Position numbers and translations under genes: made by a program. A stretch of 64,000 nucleotides of DNA, from positions 1 to 64,000 of the forward strand of contig NZ_BSEV01000027.1 of NCBI RefSeq assembly GCF_027922005.1, read 5' to 3'. The DNA is from Streptosporangium carneum. Its GTDB lineage: Bacteria; Actinomycetota; Actinomycetes; Streptosporangiales; Streptosporangiaceae. Below, one piece after another: positions 27,912 to 36,402 of the stretch. Under the pieces are notes generated by a model. That model saw only the letters and a list, made by a program, of their open reading frames with translations. It was not told where the DNA came from and did no database searches. Position 1 is the first letter of the stretch; every line of letters starts with the position of its first letter.

Positions 27912-28313
27912 TCAAAAGGGGCGGTTCACCGCCTGCGCCACAGCGTTGGTCAGGCGATCCGGCTTCATCGGGGTTGAGGAACAACCGGACAGCCACTGGC
28001 GGTGAGATAGATCATGGTGCAGATGGTCACTGCCACCTGCGGAAACATCAAAGGGAGCCAGTGCGCTCGCACACAGCACGGCCGGCAGCGCCCGCGGGCT
28101 CGCCCAGCCCATCCCCTGCGCGGACCGGGCCGCCGCCTGACGCACCCAGCCGCGCGCCCCATTTTGGGCTGCGGCGATCTGCTCGGGCGGTAGAGCGTGA
28201 CCACCCGACACGGACGGCTCAGGCAGTTCAGGCGGCTCGGGGTGTTGCTCGCCCTGCGGGCTCACACTGCTCCTGACCATGAGATTCGGCATGCCGACAT
28301 AGCGTGACGGCAT
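27912..28313 (-). pseudogene. Unrecognised, probably decayed gene fragment
   Basis: The frame reads ...GARGWVRQAAARSAQGMGWASPRALPAVLCASALAPF and then loses coding character, while a second frame carries a hydrophobic LPLMFPQVAVTICTMIYLTA. The first part recalls N-terminal segments of some actinomycete proteins with W.SPRAL.AALCASAL.P, but I cannot name the family. It lies beside a Tn3 remnant. It is probably a frameshifted relic; a short real gene is less likely. Confidence 0.4.
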
Positions 28314-28428
28314 CAGAGGCCGCAGCGGCGCGGCATCCGGCCCCTTGCGGCATCCATGGTCTTATCGGCCTGATCCCGCTGAGCGCTACCCAACCCCAGC
28401 ACATCGGTCTGGCCTGAACGGCGAGCAC

Positions 28429-28614
28429 TCACCGATCATCTGGCGAGGTATCGCGCACCGGCGCTGAGGCGCCGATGTTCAAGCGGGCGTTGACGTCCAG
28501 GCGTACCTCGCCGTAGGGGCGCACGTGCAGCCAGAACAGCGGGGTCAGACCGCGCCGGTCGACCGGGGTGAGCAGGCCGGCGGCTGTCAGGCCCGAGTCT
28601 GCCGGAGTGGCCGG
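28429..28614 (-). pseudogene. C-terminal remnant of a Tn3-family transposase
   Basis: On the minus strand the last about 50 codons before the TGA (28429-28431) read LLTPVDRRGLTPLFWLHVRP, YGEVRLDVNARLNIG and so on. This is the hallmark C-terminal end of Tn3-family transposases (LSPLFW.HV.PYG...LD...RL.LG). Nothing of the catalytic DDE region remains upstream; the match ends near 28590-28614. It is a leftover of a transposon and confirms past insertion and deletion here. Confidence 0.72.
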
Positions 28615-28754
28615 ACTCGTTAAGAGTGATTAGTGGCTAATGACCTCTGACGGAGATGTTTCCAGCTGCCGCGACCGGGTTCGTGCTCAGCGGGCCGAGC
28701 AGTCGATGTCGCAGCGTCCGGCGTTGGGGGCGCACCCCAGGCGGAAGTCGCCGG

Positions 28755-29447
28755 TCAGCCGGTTCGGTGTGGCGGCCCGTAAAGGTCGTCGAGGCGGAGC
28801 GGTGCGGGCTGGGGCAGGGACGGCGCGCCGTCCGTGGTCCGGCAGGACTGGAGGAAGTAGGCGAGCAGGCGGCGAGAGGCGGCCAGGGACACCTCCGGGG
28901 ACTGCCGCACGACGCCGTTGTTCGCCAGGAGCAGGAGGGTGACGTCGCTGGGATCGAAGTCCTTGCGCAACTGCCCTGTGTTCTTCGCGCGTTGTACCAG
29001 CTGGGCGAGTCCTGCCTCGGCGCGGGCGCGCTCGCGATGGAGGTCGGGATCGTCGGGAGACTCCTCGAGGAACGCGGCGCTGAACCCGCGGTCTTCGACC
29101 TGCATCCTGCACACCTTGGTGAGGACGGACCAGAGACCGCGCCCGGGATCGTCGTCCCGTAGGGCCTCGTCCAAGGCTGCGACGCACTCGGCGAGCTGCT
29201 CGGAGAACGCCGCGGCGATCAGCGAGCCCCGGGTCGGGAAGTGCCGGTAGAGGGTGGCGGCGCCAACGCCGGCCCTGCGGGCGATGGTGCTGGAGGGTAC
29301 GTCGGCGCCGTTGAGGGCGTACGCCTCGCGAGCGGCCTGAAGGAGCCGGGCGCGGTTGTGCCGGGCGTCGGCCCGCTGCCCCCGGACGGGGGTCTCGGAG
29401 GCGGACGAGGACGGGTTCCGAGACGGCTGAATAGGCATGTCTCTCAC
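28755..29447 (-). CDS. TetR-family transcriptional regulator
   Basis: A 230-residue protein. The N-terminal HTH is typical (RARLLQAAREAYALNG...SSTIARRAGVGAATLYRHFPTRGSLIAAAF). The remainder is a helical ligand-binding domain similar to the SbtR/AcrR-like class. Starts at GTG 29447 or ATG 29438 are both possible; neither has a strong ribosome site. It is divergent from the quinone-reductase-like gene at 29593, with small dyads between them, so it probably represses that gene and itself in response to an electrophile or quinone. Confidence 0.93.
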   Translation of the reverse strand: MRDMPIQPSRNPSSSASETPVRGQRADARHNRARLLQAAREAYALNGADVPSSTIARRAGVGAATLYRHFPTRGSLIAAAFSEQLAECVAALDEALRDDDPGRGLWSVLTKVCRMQVEDRGFSAAFLEESPDDPDLHRERARAEAGLAQLVQRAKNTGQLRKDFDPSDVTLLLLANNGVVRQSPEVSLAASRRLLAYFLQSCRTTDGAPSLPQPAPLRLDDLYGPPHRTG

Positions 29448-29463
29448 TTAACCACAAATGGAA

Positions 29464-29482
29464 GAGGTCCTCCGCTTAGCGG
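29464..29482. promoter_or_regulatory. Small dyads between TetR and oxidoreductase genes
   Basis: GAGGTCCTC (29464-29472) and CCGCTTAGCGG (29472-29482) abut in the divergent intergenic region. They are the best visible candidates for the TetR operator. Each is short, so this is tentative. Confidence 0.35.
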
Positions 29483-29592
29483 GGTTAGCCTGCTCTGGTG
29501 CCACGGCATCGAGGTCACCGAGGACGTCTGAGCCTCGTCGTTCGGCAGCCACTTCCCCTTTCATGCGCGGCAAGACGCCACAAGGAGACATC

Positions 29593-30543
29593 ATGCGTGC
29601 AGTAGAGATCACCGACTTCGGTGGTCCGGAGAACCTCAAGCTGGTCGACCGGCCGGACCCGACCGCCGCGCCGGGCCATGCCGTATTGGCGGTGGCAGCG
29701 GCCGGGGTCGGCCTTTTCGACGTTCTGATACGACAGGGCGCCAAGCCCGACGTCGGCACCGGCTTCGTACCCGGCCTGGAGGTGGCGGGCACGGTGGTCG
29801 AGGTCGGTTCGGAGGACGACGCCGGGTGGGTGGGACGCCGGGTCTTCGCGCCGACCGGACACGGCGGCGGCTACAGCGACCGCGCCGTGGTGCCCGTCGA
29901 CTCTCTCGTAGAACTACCGGAGGACGTCTCGTCCCATGACGCGGTAGCGCTCGGGGTGAATTCCCTGGTCGCCGCGGCAAGCCTGGAAAGGGCCGACCTC
30001 AAGGCGGGCGAGCGGGTGCTCGTTCGAGGCGCCGGTGGCGGGATCGGCGTGCTCACCACCCAGCTCGCGGCCGCTCGGGGTGCGACGGTGATCGCCTCCG
30101 TTCCCGACAGGTCCGTCGCGCAGCGGCTGTACGACCTGGGGGCCACGGAAGTCGAGGGCCTGGACGCGGTCGACCCGGGCCCGGACGGCCGCTATCACGC
30201 CGTCATCGACATCGTCGCCGGTTCCGACGTGGCCGACTTCATCCCCCTGCTCCGCCCGAACGGCAGGTACGTGATCAGCGGTATCGCCGCAGGTGCCCCC
30301 ACCCCCGACTTCGGCATGGCGCTGTTCGCGAACTTCCAGCAGTCCTGGACCATCTCGACCCTCAGTCTCACCAGCGCACCGTCGAAGACCGCCGCCGAGA
30401 CCTTCGCCCTCGTCTTCGCCGACTTGCGGGAAGGCCGCCTGAAGCCGGTGGTGCACGGCACCTTCCCGCTGGACGAAGCCGCGGCCGCGCACACTCTGCT
30501 GGAGTCCCGCACCGCCTTCGGCAAGATCGTTCTTACCGTCTGA
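29593..30543 (+). CDS. Zinc-independent quinone oxidoreductase-like dehydrogenase (MDR)
   Basis: A 316-residue medium-chain dehydrogenase. It has the N-terminal GroES-like part (MRAVEITDFGGPENLKLVDRP), the Rossmann nucleotide-binding loop GAGGGIGVLTTQLAAARGA and ATEVEGLDAV; the zinc-ligand Cys of alcohol dehydrogenases is absent, as in NADPH:quinone reductases. It probably reduces quinones or enones with NADPH. The start is the ATG at 29593 with AAGGAGA six bases upstream; the frame open further upstream has no ribosome site. It is divergent from its likely TetR repressor. Confidence 0.92.
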   Translation: MRAVEITDFGGPENLKLVDRPDPTAAPGHAVLAVAAAGVGLFDVLIRQGAKPDVGTGFVPGLEVAGTVVEVGSEDDAGWVGRRVFAPTGHGGGYSDRAVVPVDSLVELPEDVSSHDAVALGVNSLVAAASLERADLKAGERVLVRGAGGGIGVLTTQLAAARGATVIASVPDRSVAQRLYDLGATEVEGLDAVDPGPDGRYHAVIDIVAGSDVADFIPLLRPNGRYVISGIAAGAPTPDFGMALFANFQQSWTISTLSLTSAPSKTAAETFALVFADLREGRLKPVVHGTFPLDEAAAAHTLLESRTAFGKIVLTV

Positions 30544-30796
30544 TTCGGCGGGACGAGCAGATCACCCGGTTGTACTGCCTGACGGGTGGTTCGCCTGGTC
30601 GAAACAGCGGCTGTCGGCCCGCCCGGACGGTGCCGCGGTCGACGACGCGGCGTGTGTTTGTCAGGGTGTCTTCCGGGGCGGGACGTCGGCTCACAGCCCG
30701 ACGCCGCCCTGCACGGCCTCCAGGACGACCGGGCGCCCGCGCCGGATCACCCGGACACCGGCCCGCCCGCTCACCACCGCTTGGAAAGGGACTGAC

Positions 30797-31648
30797 ATGC
30801 CTGACGGATGGCAGTGGGACAGCACTCTGTTCCAGGGAAGTGCGGCCTACTACGAGCGCGGCCGGCTGCCGTACGCTCCGGGCTTCGCCGAAACGCTGGC
30901 CACGGCCCTCGGCCTGGACGGCCGGGGCCGACTCCTCGACGTCGGCTGCGGGCCGGGCATCGTGACGCTCCCCCTGGCGCGGTTCTTCACCGAGGCCGTC
31001 GGCGTTGACCCGGATGAGGACATGTTGGCCGAGGCTGAGCGACAGGCCATGCGTCGCGGGGTGACCAACGCGCGTTGGGCGGCTGCCCGAGCCGAGGACC
31101 TGCCGGCCGGTCTGGGGAGATTCCGGGTCGTGGTGTTCGCCCAGTCCTTCCACTGGACGGATCGGGACCGTGTCGCCGCGACCGTGCTGGAGATGCTGGA
31201 GCCGGGAGGCGCGTTCGTCCACATGAGCGACCTCAAGGATCGGCCCGCCGAACCGGCGCCGCCGCCGCTGCCCGCTCCCCCCTACGCGCAGATCGGCGAC
31301 CTGGTGCGCCGGTACCTGGGGCCGGTACGCCGCGCGGGGCGGGGAACGCTGGTCAACGGCACGCCGAACGGGGAGGACCTCGTCCTGGCACGGGCCGGGT
31401 TCGAGAACTTCGAACGACATGTCGTGCCGGCGGGGGAGGTGGTCGACCGCACTGCGGACGACATCGTGGCGTGGGCGTTCTCCCGATCGGACTCCGCCCC
31501 TCATCTGTTCGGCGACAGGATGGCGGACTTCGAGCGGGACCTGCGCGCGGTGCTGCGGCGAACATCACCTGGCGACCGTTTCGCGGAGCGTCTTCCGGCG
31601 ACCGAGATCATGACCTGGCGCAAGCCCGTGGTGAGCCCGGCGCCGTGA
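30797..31648 (+). CDS. Class I SAM-dependent methyltransferase
   Basis: A 283-residue protein with the SAM-binding motif I LLDVGCGPGIVTLPLA, motif II acidic end VGVDPDEDML, and a post-motif FAQSFHWTDRDRV (methyltransferase type 11 style). The C-terminal half is less conserved and should set substrate choice. It is preceded by GGAAAGGGA. The roughly 250 bases before it show no credible gene. It lies alone, so its substrate cannot be inferred from context. Confidence 0.9.
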   Translation: MPDGWQWDSTLFQGSAAYYERGRLPYAPGFAETLATALGLDGRGRLLDVGCGPGIVTLPLARFFTEAVGVDPDEDMLAEAERQAMRRGVTNARWAAARAEDLPAGLGRFRVVVFAQSFHWTDRDRVAATVLEMLEPGGAFVHMSDLKDRPAEPAPPPLPAPPYAQIGDLVRRYLGPVRRAGRGTLVNGTPNGEDLVLARAGFENFERHVVPAGEVVDRTADDIVAWAFSRSDSAPHLFGDRMADFERDLRAVLRRTSPGDRFAERLPATEIMTWRKPVVSPAP

Positions 31649-31801
31649 CCTCCCGCAGGTCCACGACAAGCCCCTCGAAGGGTTCCGGTGGCGATCGACG
31701 GTCACATCAACGCTCACCAGGACAAACGCCTAGCGCGCGATCTCCGGTTTCAACGTCCCCCTGGCCGCTGGAACCCCCTCCCGCCCGCCTGGCCGTGTGG
31801 A

Positions 31802-32300
31802 TCAGATCCGGAGCTGGCGGGTGATGGACGGGTCGGTGACGGTGGCGTCGGCGGCCAGGAGGAACGCCTTTGTCGCCTCGAGGATCTGCTTCACCTTGGC
31901 CAGAATGCTCTTCCTGCGCACCTTGGCCTGGACGCGGGAGAGCTGGGCGACCACCTCCATGCCCCCGGGCCGGGCCAGCACGCCGAGGGCCGCGTTGGCC
32001 ACTCGTTCGCTGCGTGAGTTCGGGCCTGATCCGCCGATCCCGGTGCCGGCGGCCAGGGCCACCTCGCCCAGGAGCCGCTTGGTCGTCCATTCCGCCGAGA
32101 TCGGGACCGCCTCCAGCGCCACGCCAGTCTGGTGAGGAGTCTCTGGCCGGCGACGCTGCCGTCGGTGGTCCTTGTGAGCAACTGCGCCCACAACGCCGCC
32201 CTCCGCCATTCGCTCTCGCCCCATTCGGCGGAGAGTTCCTTCAGGAGCGCGTCATCGACGAAACGGTGGGCGTCTTGGGGGCGGAGGGTGGTGTCGAGGC
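31802..32300 (-). pseudogene. Frameshifted DUF4132/HEAT-like fragment
   Basis: Two minus-strand frames carry parts of one protein. The first reads DAHRFVDDALLKELSAEWGE...ALWAQLLTRTTDGSVAGQRLL (about 32300-32130). The second reads VALEAVPISAEWTTKRLLGE...SERVANAALGVLARPGGMEVVAQLSRVQAKVRRKSIL and ends at 31802. The join is out of frame near 32125. The helical SE.VANAALG.L...EVVAQL.R...R pattern recalls the solenoid part of DUF4132 proteins; the family assignment is tentative. Without its start and most of its length this is a relic. Confidence 0.65.
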
Positions 32301-32338
32301 GGCGGGCATGTCGAGTCGAGCTCGAAGCACCCGTACGG

Positions 32339-32389
32339 CATGAGCGTCACACCCTCCAGGCCTTCGGCCTGGAGGGTGTGACGCTCATG
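32339..32389. terminator. 24-bp perfect hairpin terminator
   Basis: Arms 32339-32362 and 32366-32389 are perfectly complementary with a 3-nt loop (TTC). It lies 34 nt after the stop of the minus-strand isochorismatase-like gene. One of the strongest hairpins in the window; likely an intrinsic terminator of the actinomycete type (no T-run). Confidence 0.85.
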
Positions 32390-32423
32390 GAGATCCCCGA
32401 GGGTCGCCGATCGTCGTTGACGG

Positions 32424-33056
32424 TTACGCCCTGCCGGTCCTCGTCCGATCGGGACGGCTGTCGTGCAGGAGCGAGCGCAGTTCGGCGGTGTCGATGATGT
32501 GGGCCAGTCTCGGGAAAACGCCGGTCATCAGAGCCTGGTGGACTTGCGGGTCCGGGTCGGTGACGCCGTCGGAGAGGACGTAGAGCCGGTAGTCGCGGTC
32601 GGCGGCGTCGGTGACGGTGGACAGTACGACGCCGCTGGTGGTGATGCCGGCGATGACCAGGGTGGTGATTCCGCGATCCCGCAGCCGCCGGTCCAGGTCT
32701 GTCGTGGACAGCGCGCCGTAGCGAGTCTTGCGGACGGTGATGTCGCCGGGCTCGGGAGCGAGCCGATGGTGGAAGTCTGTGGCGGGATCCGCGTGGTGCA
32801 TGAGGCGCTGGCGGCCGATGAGGGAGAAAGTCCTGTTGGCCGGCGGGATCGCCGCCCAGTCGGCGTCGGTGAAGCCGACTCGCACGTGGGCGATGACGGC
32901 GCCGTGCGCTCGCATGCCGGCGATGGCGTCGGCCACCCGTGACAGCAGCGCTTCCGGGTCGGCCAGGCCAGGCAGCGAGGCCAGGATTCCCCGCTGGTAG
33001 TCCATGACGAGCAGTGCGGTCGTCCGGGGGTCCAGTGCCGGGGGCGTGACGGTCAT
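32424..33056 (-). CDS. Isochorismatase-family hydrolase lacking the usual Cys
   Basis: A 210-residue protein of the isochorismatase/nicotinamidase fold: LLVMDYQRGIL (catalytic Asp), VRKTRYGAL (catalytic Lys) and GITTSGVVLSTVTDAADRDY. In this last motif Cys hydrolases have T..CV..T; here Val replaces Cys, as in isochorismatase-like members that do not use covalent catalysis. Its start is the ATG at 33056 with AAGGAG seven bases upstream. Possible substrates include amides or isochorismate-like esters; none can be named from sequence. A strong hairpin follows the gene. Confidence 0.9.
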   Translation of the reverse strand: MTVTPPALDPRTTALLVMDYQRGILASLPGLADPEALLSRVADAIAGMRAHGAVIAHVRVGFTDADWAAIPPANRTFSLIGRQRLMHHADPATDFHHRLAPEPGDITVRKTRYGALSTTDLDRRLRDRGITTLVIAGITTSGVVLSTVTDAADRDYRLYVLSDGVTDPDPQVHQALMTGVFPRLAHIIDTAELRSLLHDSRPDRTRTGRA

Positions 33057-33270
33057 TTTCTCTCCTTGGGTGATGAGGGCGCCCTGACACGCGAGATCGC
33101 GTGCCGGGGCCGACTGCGCATCGGGTACGTGAGTCACGATTTGCCGCGCCGCGCCCCCCGCCGGCCGCGACGGAGGCCGTCGCGCTCGTCCGCGCGCTGT
33201 ACGCGGAGGGGGTGAACCGGCGCCGAAGAGGGGCACGCGGCCCGATCGCGGTGACGGCCGTGGCGGCCCG

Positions 33271-34527
33271 TCAGGCACGGCTCGGTGCCGACTCCGACTC
33301 CGACTCCGGCTCGGTGAGGGGCGCCGCGGCGCGGCGGGGGAGCAGCAGCGGGGTCGTCAGCAGCAGCACGCCGGCCAGGACGATGGCCGTGCGCGGGCCG
33401 AGCAGGCCGCCCAGCACGCCCCATACGGCGGTCAGGAGCGCGGTCGAGGCCTTGGTCGTCACCGCCCAGGCGGACAGCGTGCGGGCGACCCGGTCGGTCG
33501 TGGTGCGCTCGAGGCGGTAGGTGGCGTAGACGGGGTTGAAGACCCCGCAGCAGAAGATGAGCCCGAGTTCGACGCCCATCACCAGTAGCAGCCCTCCGGT
33601 GCCCGGCCCCAGGAAGGCCAGGCCGACGGGCCAGAGCGCGCGCAGCGTCCCGGCCACGACCAGGACCCGGTGCTGCCCGAACCGGGTGACGAGCGGTCGG
33701 GCCAGCCGCGAACCGAGCAGCCCGCCGATCGCGGGCGCGGCGAAGGCGAGGCCGTACTGCCACGGTGTGAACCCGAGCGGGCCGAGCATCAGGACGGCCA
33801 GCAGCGCGTCGGTGGCCATCACCAGGCCGTTGAACAAGGCGGTGTTGAACAACAGCGGACGCAGCGTCGCGTCGGCGAGGATGTGCCGCCAACCGTCGAG
33901 CAGGTCCCCGGCCCGCACGCGCGCGACCTCCCGGCGCTCGGGCCGTGGCTCCTGGCCGCCCGTCGCGCGGATGCCCAGGGCCGAGAGCAGGTAGCTGACC
34001 GCGTCGGCCACCACTGTCGCCACCGGACCGAGGAGCCCGATCGCGGCACCCCCCAGCGGCGGCCCGATGATCGTGGTCGTCCAGGTCGTGGACTCGAACC
34101 GGGCGTTGGCGACGAGCAGGTCCTCGGCCGGCAGCAGCGTCTTCAGGTACGCGCCGGAGGCGGCGCGGAAGGTGATGTCGGCCGCCGCGACGACGACCGA
34201 GACCAGCAGGAGCTGGACGAAGGAGAGCACGCCGAACGCGAACGCGACGGGGACCGTCAACAGCGCCGCGAACCGCACCAGGTCCATCCCGATCAGCACC
34301 GGCCGCTTGCGGCGGAACTCCACCCACGGGCCGAGCGGCACCGCCACGGCCGCGCCCACCGCCGCCGCCACGGAGGACAACGCTGCGACCTCCGCCGGCC
34401 CGGCGTGCAGTGCCTGGACGGCGATCAGCGGGAACGCGCCGAAGGCGAGCCACGTGCCGAGCGCGCTGGTCCCGTACGCTCCCCAGAGCCACCCGAACTG
34501 CCGCCCCAACCGGTGCCCGCTCCGCAT
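33271..34527 (-). CDS. MFS transporter (putative drug exporter)
   Basis: A 418-residue protein with about 12 hydrophobic helices and the motif-A-like loop PWVEFRRKRPVLIGMD between helices 2 and 3. It has the style of MFS_3/enterobactin-exporter-like permeases (TWLAFGAFPLIAV; FESTTWTTTIIGPPLGGAAIG). The C-terminal tail is acidic with repeated Glu-Ser. The start is the ATG at 34527 preceded by GAGGAG. It is divergent from a LysR regulator, its likely controller. The substrate is unknown; efflux of toxic compounds is the usual role. Confidence 0.93.
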   Translation of the reverse strand: MRSGHRLGRQFGWLWGAYGTSALGTWLAFGAFPLIAVQALHAGPAEVAALSSVAAAVGAAVAVPLGPWVEFRRKRPVLIGMDLVRFAALLTVPVAFAFGVLSFVQLLLVSVVVAAADITFRAASGAYLKTLLPAEDLLVANARFESTTWTTTIIGPPLGGAAIGLLGPVATVVADAVSYLLSALGIRATGGQEPRPERREVARVRAGDLLDGWRHILADATLRPLLFNTALFNGLVMATDALLAVLMLGPLGFTPWQYGLAFAAPAIGGLLGSRLARPLVTRFGQHRVLVVAGTLRALWPVGLAFLGPGTGGLLLVMGVELGLIFCCGVFNPVYATYRLERTTTDRVARTLSAWAVTTKASTALLTAVWGVLGGLLGPRTAIVLAGVLLLTTPLLLPRRAAAPLTEPESESESAPSRA

Positions 34528-34629
34528 GCCCGACGCTCCTCGCCACTCGCCCGCACAACCAATCCGCGATCGCAAGCATCAAAGCGCGCCCCACACCAGG
34601 GGATCAAACAACCGCAATGCCGCCTAGCC

Positions 34630-34644
34630 ACAACCAATGGTTGT
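34630..34644. promoter_or_regulatory. LysR-type operator dyad
   Basis: ACAACCA-A-TGGTTGT is a perfect 7-1-7 inverted repeat containing the T-N11-A pattern expected for LysR boxes. It lies 17 nt before the LysR ATG and within the divergent region shared with the MFS gene. A looser ACAACC half-site lies about 20 nt upstream. Confidence 0.65.
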
Positions 34645-34661
34645 ATCCATAGGGTGTCCGC

Positions 34662-35597
34662 ATGGATCTCGACACCGTCCGGACCTTCGTCGCCGCCGCC
34701 GACGCGGGGCAGTTCCAGGAGGCCGCCGCCGAGCTGGCGGTCACCCAGCAGGCCGTCTCCAAGCGCATCGCCGCGCTGGAGCGCAACCTCGGCGTGCGGC
34801 TGTTCACCCGCACTCCGCGCGGCGCCGAGCTCACCATCGACGGGCAGGCGTTCCTGCCCCACGCCCGCGAACTGCTCCGGGTCGCCGAGCGCGCGGTCGC
34901 GTCCGTCCGCACCGGCAGCCGTCCGCTGCGCGTCGACGTGATCGCCTCGCGCGGCGCGGCGTCGGGTCTGATGCGCGGTTTCCACCGCGCGCACCCCGAG
35001 ATCGAGCTCGACGTGGTGATGCTGTTCGACATCGAGATGGCCGTCGCCGCCATTCGGTCCGGTGTGATCGACGCGTCCTTCCGCGCCGTCGCCGTGCCCG
35101 GTCGGCCCCTTCCCGAGGACATCGAGTCCGTCCGGGTGCTCGACGAGCCGCTTCAGCTCCTCACCGGCCCCGCCCACGCGCTGGCGTCCGCCCGGTCGGT
35201 GCCCCTGACCCAGCTCACCGGGCACCGGATCTGGATGCCCGGCATCGTCCCCGGCACCGAGTGGGCCGCCTACTACGACGATCTCGTCGCCGAGTTCGGC
35301 CTCACCATCGAGGCGACCGGCCCCAACTTCGGCTCCGACGCGCTCCTCGACACCGTCGCCGACACTCCGGCCCTGGCCACCTTCATGGGCGAGCAGACCC
35401 GCCTCGTCTGGCCTGCCGACCACGGCCTGCGCCGCATCCCGGTGACCGGCCCCACGCCCGTCTACCCGCACTCGCTCCTGTGGCGCCGCGACAACCCCCA
35501 CCCCGCGCTGGCCACCCTCCGCGCCCACCTCGCCGCCACGGCGGCCGGCCACGGCGCCGCCGGAACCTGGGTGCCGGACTGGGTGATCCCGCACTGA
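34662..35597 (+). CDS. LysR-family transcriptional regulator
   Basis: A 311-residue protein. The N-terminal winged HTH is canonical (MDLDTVRTFVAAADAGQFQE...LAVTQQAVSKRIAALERNLGVRLFTRTPRGAELT). The rest is the periplasmic-binding-like effector domain (LRVDVIASRG...; FGSDALLDTVAD). It probably controls the divergent MFS gene and itself through the dyad just upstream. The inducer is unknown. Confidence 0.95.
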   Translation: MDLDTVRTFVAAADAGQFQEAAAELAVTQQAVSKRIAALERNLGVRLFTRTPRGAELTIDGQAFLPHARELLRVAERAVASVRTGSRPLRVDVIASRGAASGLMRGFHRAHPEIELDVVMLFDIEMAVAAIRSGVIDASFRAVAVPGRPLPEDIESVRVLDEPLQLLTGPAHALASARSVPLTQLTGHRIWMPGIVPGTEWAAYYDDLVAEFGLTIEATGPNFGSDALLDTVADTPALATFMGEQTRLVWPADHGLRRIPVTGPTPVYPHSLLWRRDNPHPALATLRAHLAATAAGHGAAGTWVPDWVIPH

Positions 35598-35767
35598 ACG
35601 CCGCCGCCTCGTCCAGCCTCGCGGTGACCGTGCCGCAGCGCCGCCCGCCCCGGCCCCGCGGACATGCGCACCCCTTTGGGGCGCTACTGCTCAGTGCGGC
35701 AGAAACGGGCCGCGAGGATGGACGGCTGCTGGCCGGAGGGCGGACGAGGAGCCTGGGCCGGTGCGGT

Positions 35768-36394
35768 TCAGTCCAGGGACGGCCGTAGTGTGGCCCTCGG
35801 TCCGAAGAGGCGGTCGAGGTGGTAGTCGACGATCGCGGCGGCGGCCTCATGGCTGCGCTGCCGGCTGAGGACGCTGGAGGTCAGGCCGTTGGCGAGAGCC
35901 AGAAGAGCGGCGACCTCGGTGCGCGGGTCACGATCGGGATCGATGTCCCCGGCCTGTTGCGCGGTGGTGAGCCGTGCGGTGAGGAAGTCCTCCAGCGCGT
36001 TGGGCAGGGTGAGCCCGGTCGCGGCGAGCGCCGGGTCGGTGAGGGCGGCGGTGTAGTAGGCGGTCCAGGCCAGCGAGTCCAGGCGGCTCTGCTCGTCGGA
36101 GGGCAGGATCGCGCCGAGAACGGCGGCGAGAACGCCTCGCGGTGTCAGCTCGCCCGCCGCAGCGGCGGCCCGCTGCCTGACCCGGCGGTCCATGCGGGCG
36201 CCCAGCTCGGTGAGGCCGGACTCCAGCAGGGCCTGCTTGTTCGTGAAGTAGTACTGAACGACACGCAGCGAGACCTCGGCCTCGGCGGCGATCTCACGCA
36301 TCGACACCGCCTGCAGGCCGCGGGTGCTGGCGATGCGCAGCAGCGCCTCGGTCAACTGGCGCCGCCGCTCATCATGATCGACCTGTTTGGGCAT
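35768..36394 (-). CDS. TetR/AcrR-family regulator
   Basis: A 208-residue protein with a standard N-terminal HTH (RRQLTEALLRIASTRGLQAVSMREIAAEAEVSLRVVQYYFTNKQALL) and a TetR_C-like helical domain (LDSLAWTAYYTAALTDPALAATG). It starts 8 nt after the stop of the alpha/beta hydrolase gene on the same strand, so both belong to one operon that starts with the hydrolase. The dyad GGATAC-N4-GTATCC before the hydrolase is its likely operator. Confidence 0.95.
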   Translation of the reverse strand: MPKQVDHDERRRQLTEALLRIASTRGLQAVSMREIAAEAEVSLRVVQYYFTNKQALLESGLTELGARMDRRVRQRAAAAAGELTPRGVLAAVLGAILPSDEQSRLDSLAWTAYYTAALTDPALAATGLTLPNALEDFLTARLTTAQQAGDIDPDRDPRTEVAALLALANGLTSSVLSRQRSHEAAAAIVDYHLDRLFGPRATLRPSLD

Positions 36395-36402
36395 GCCCGT
36401 TC

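Noticed and set aside
33290..33320. TCCGAC-type short repeat
   Set aside because: It encodes the acidic Glu-Ser tail of the MFS protein and is unlikely to be regulatory.
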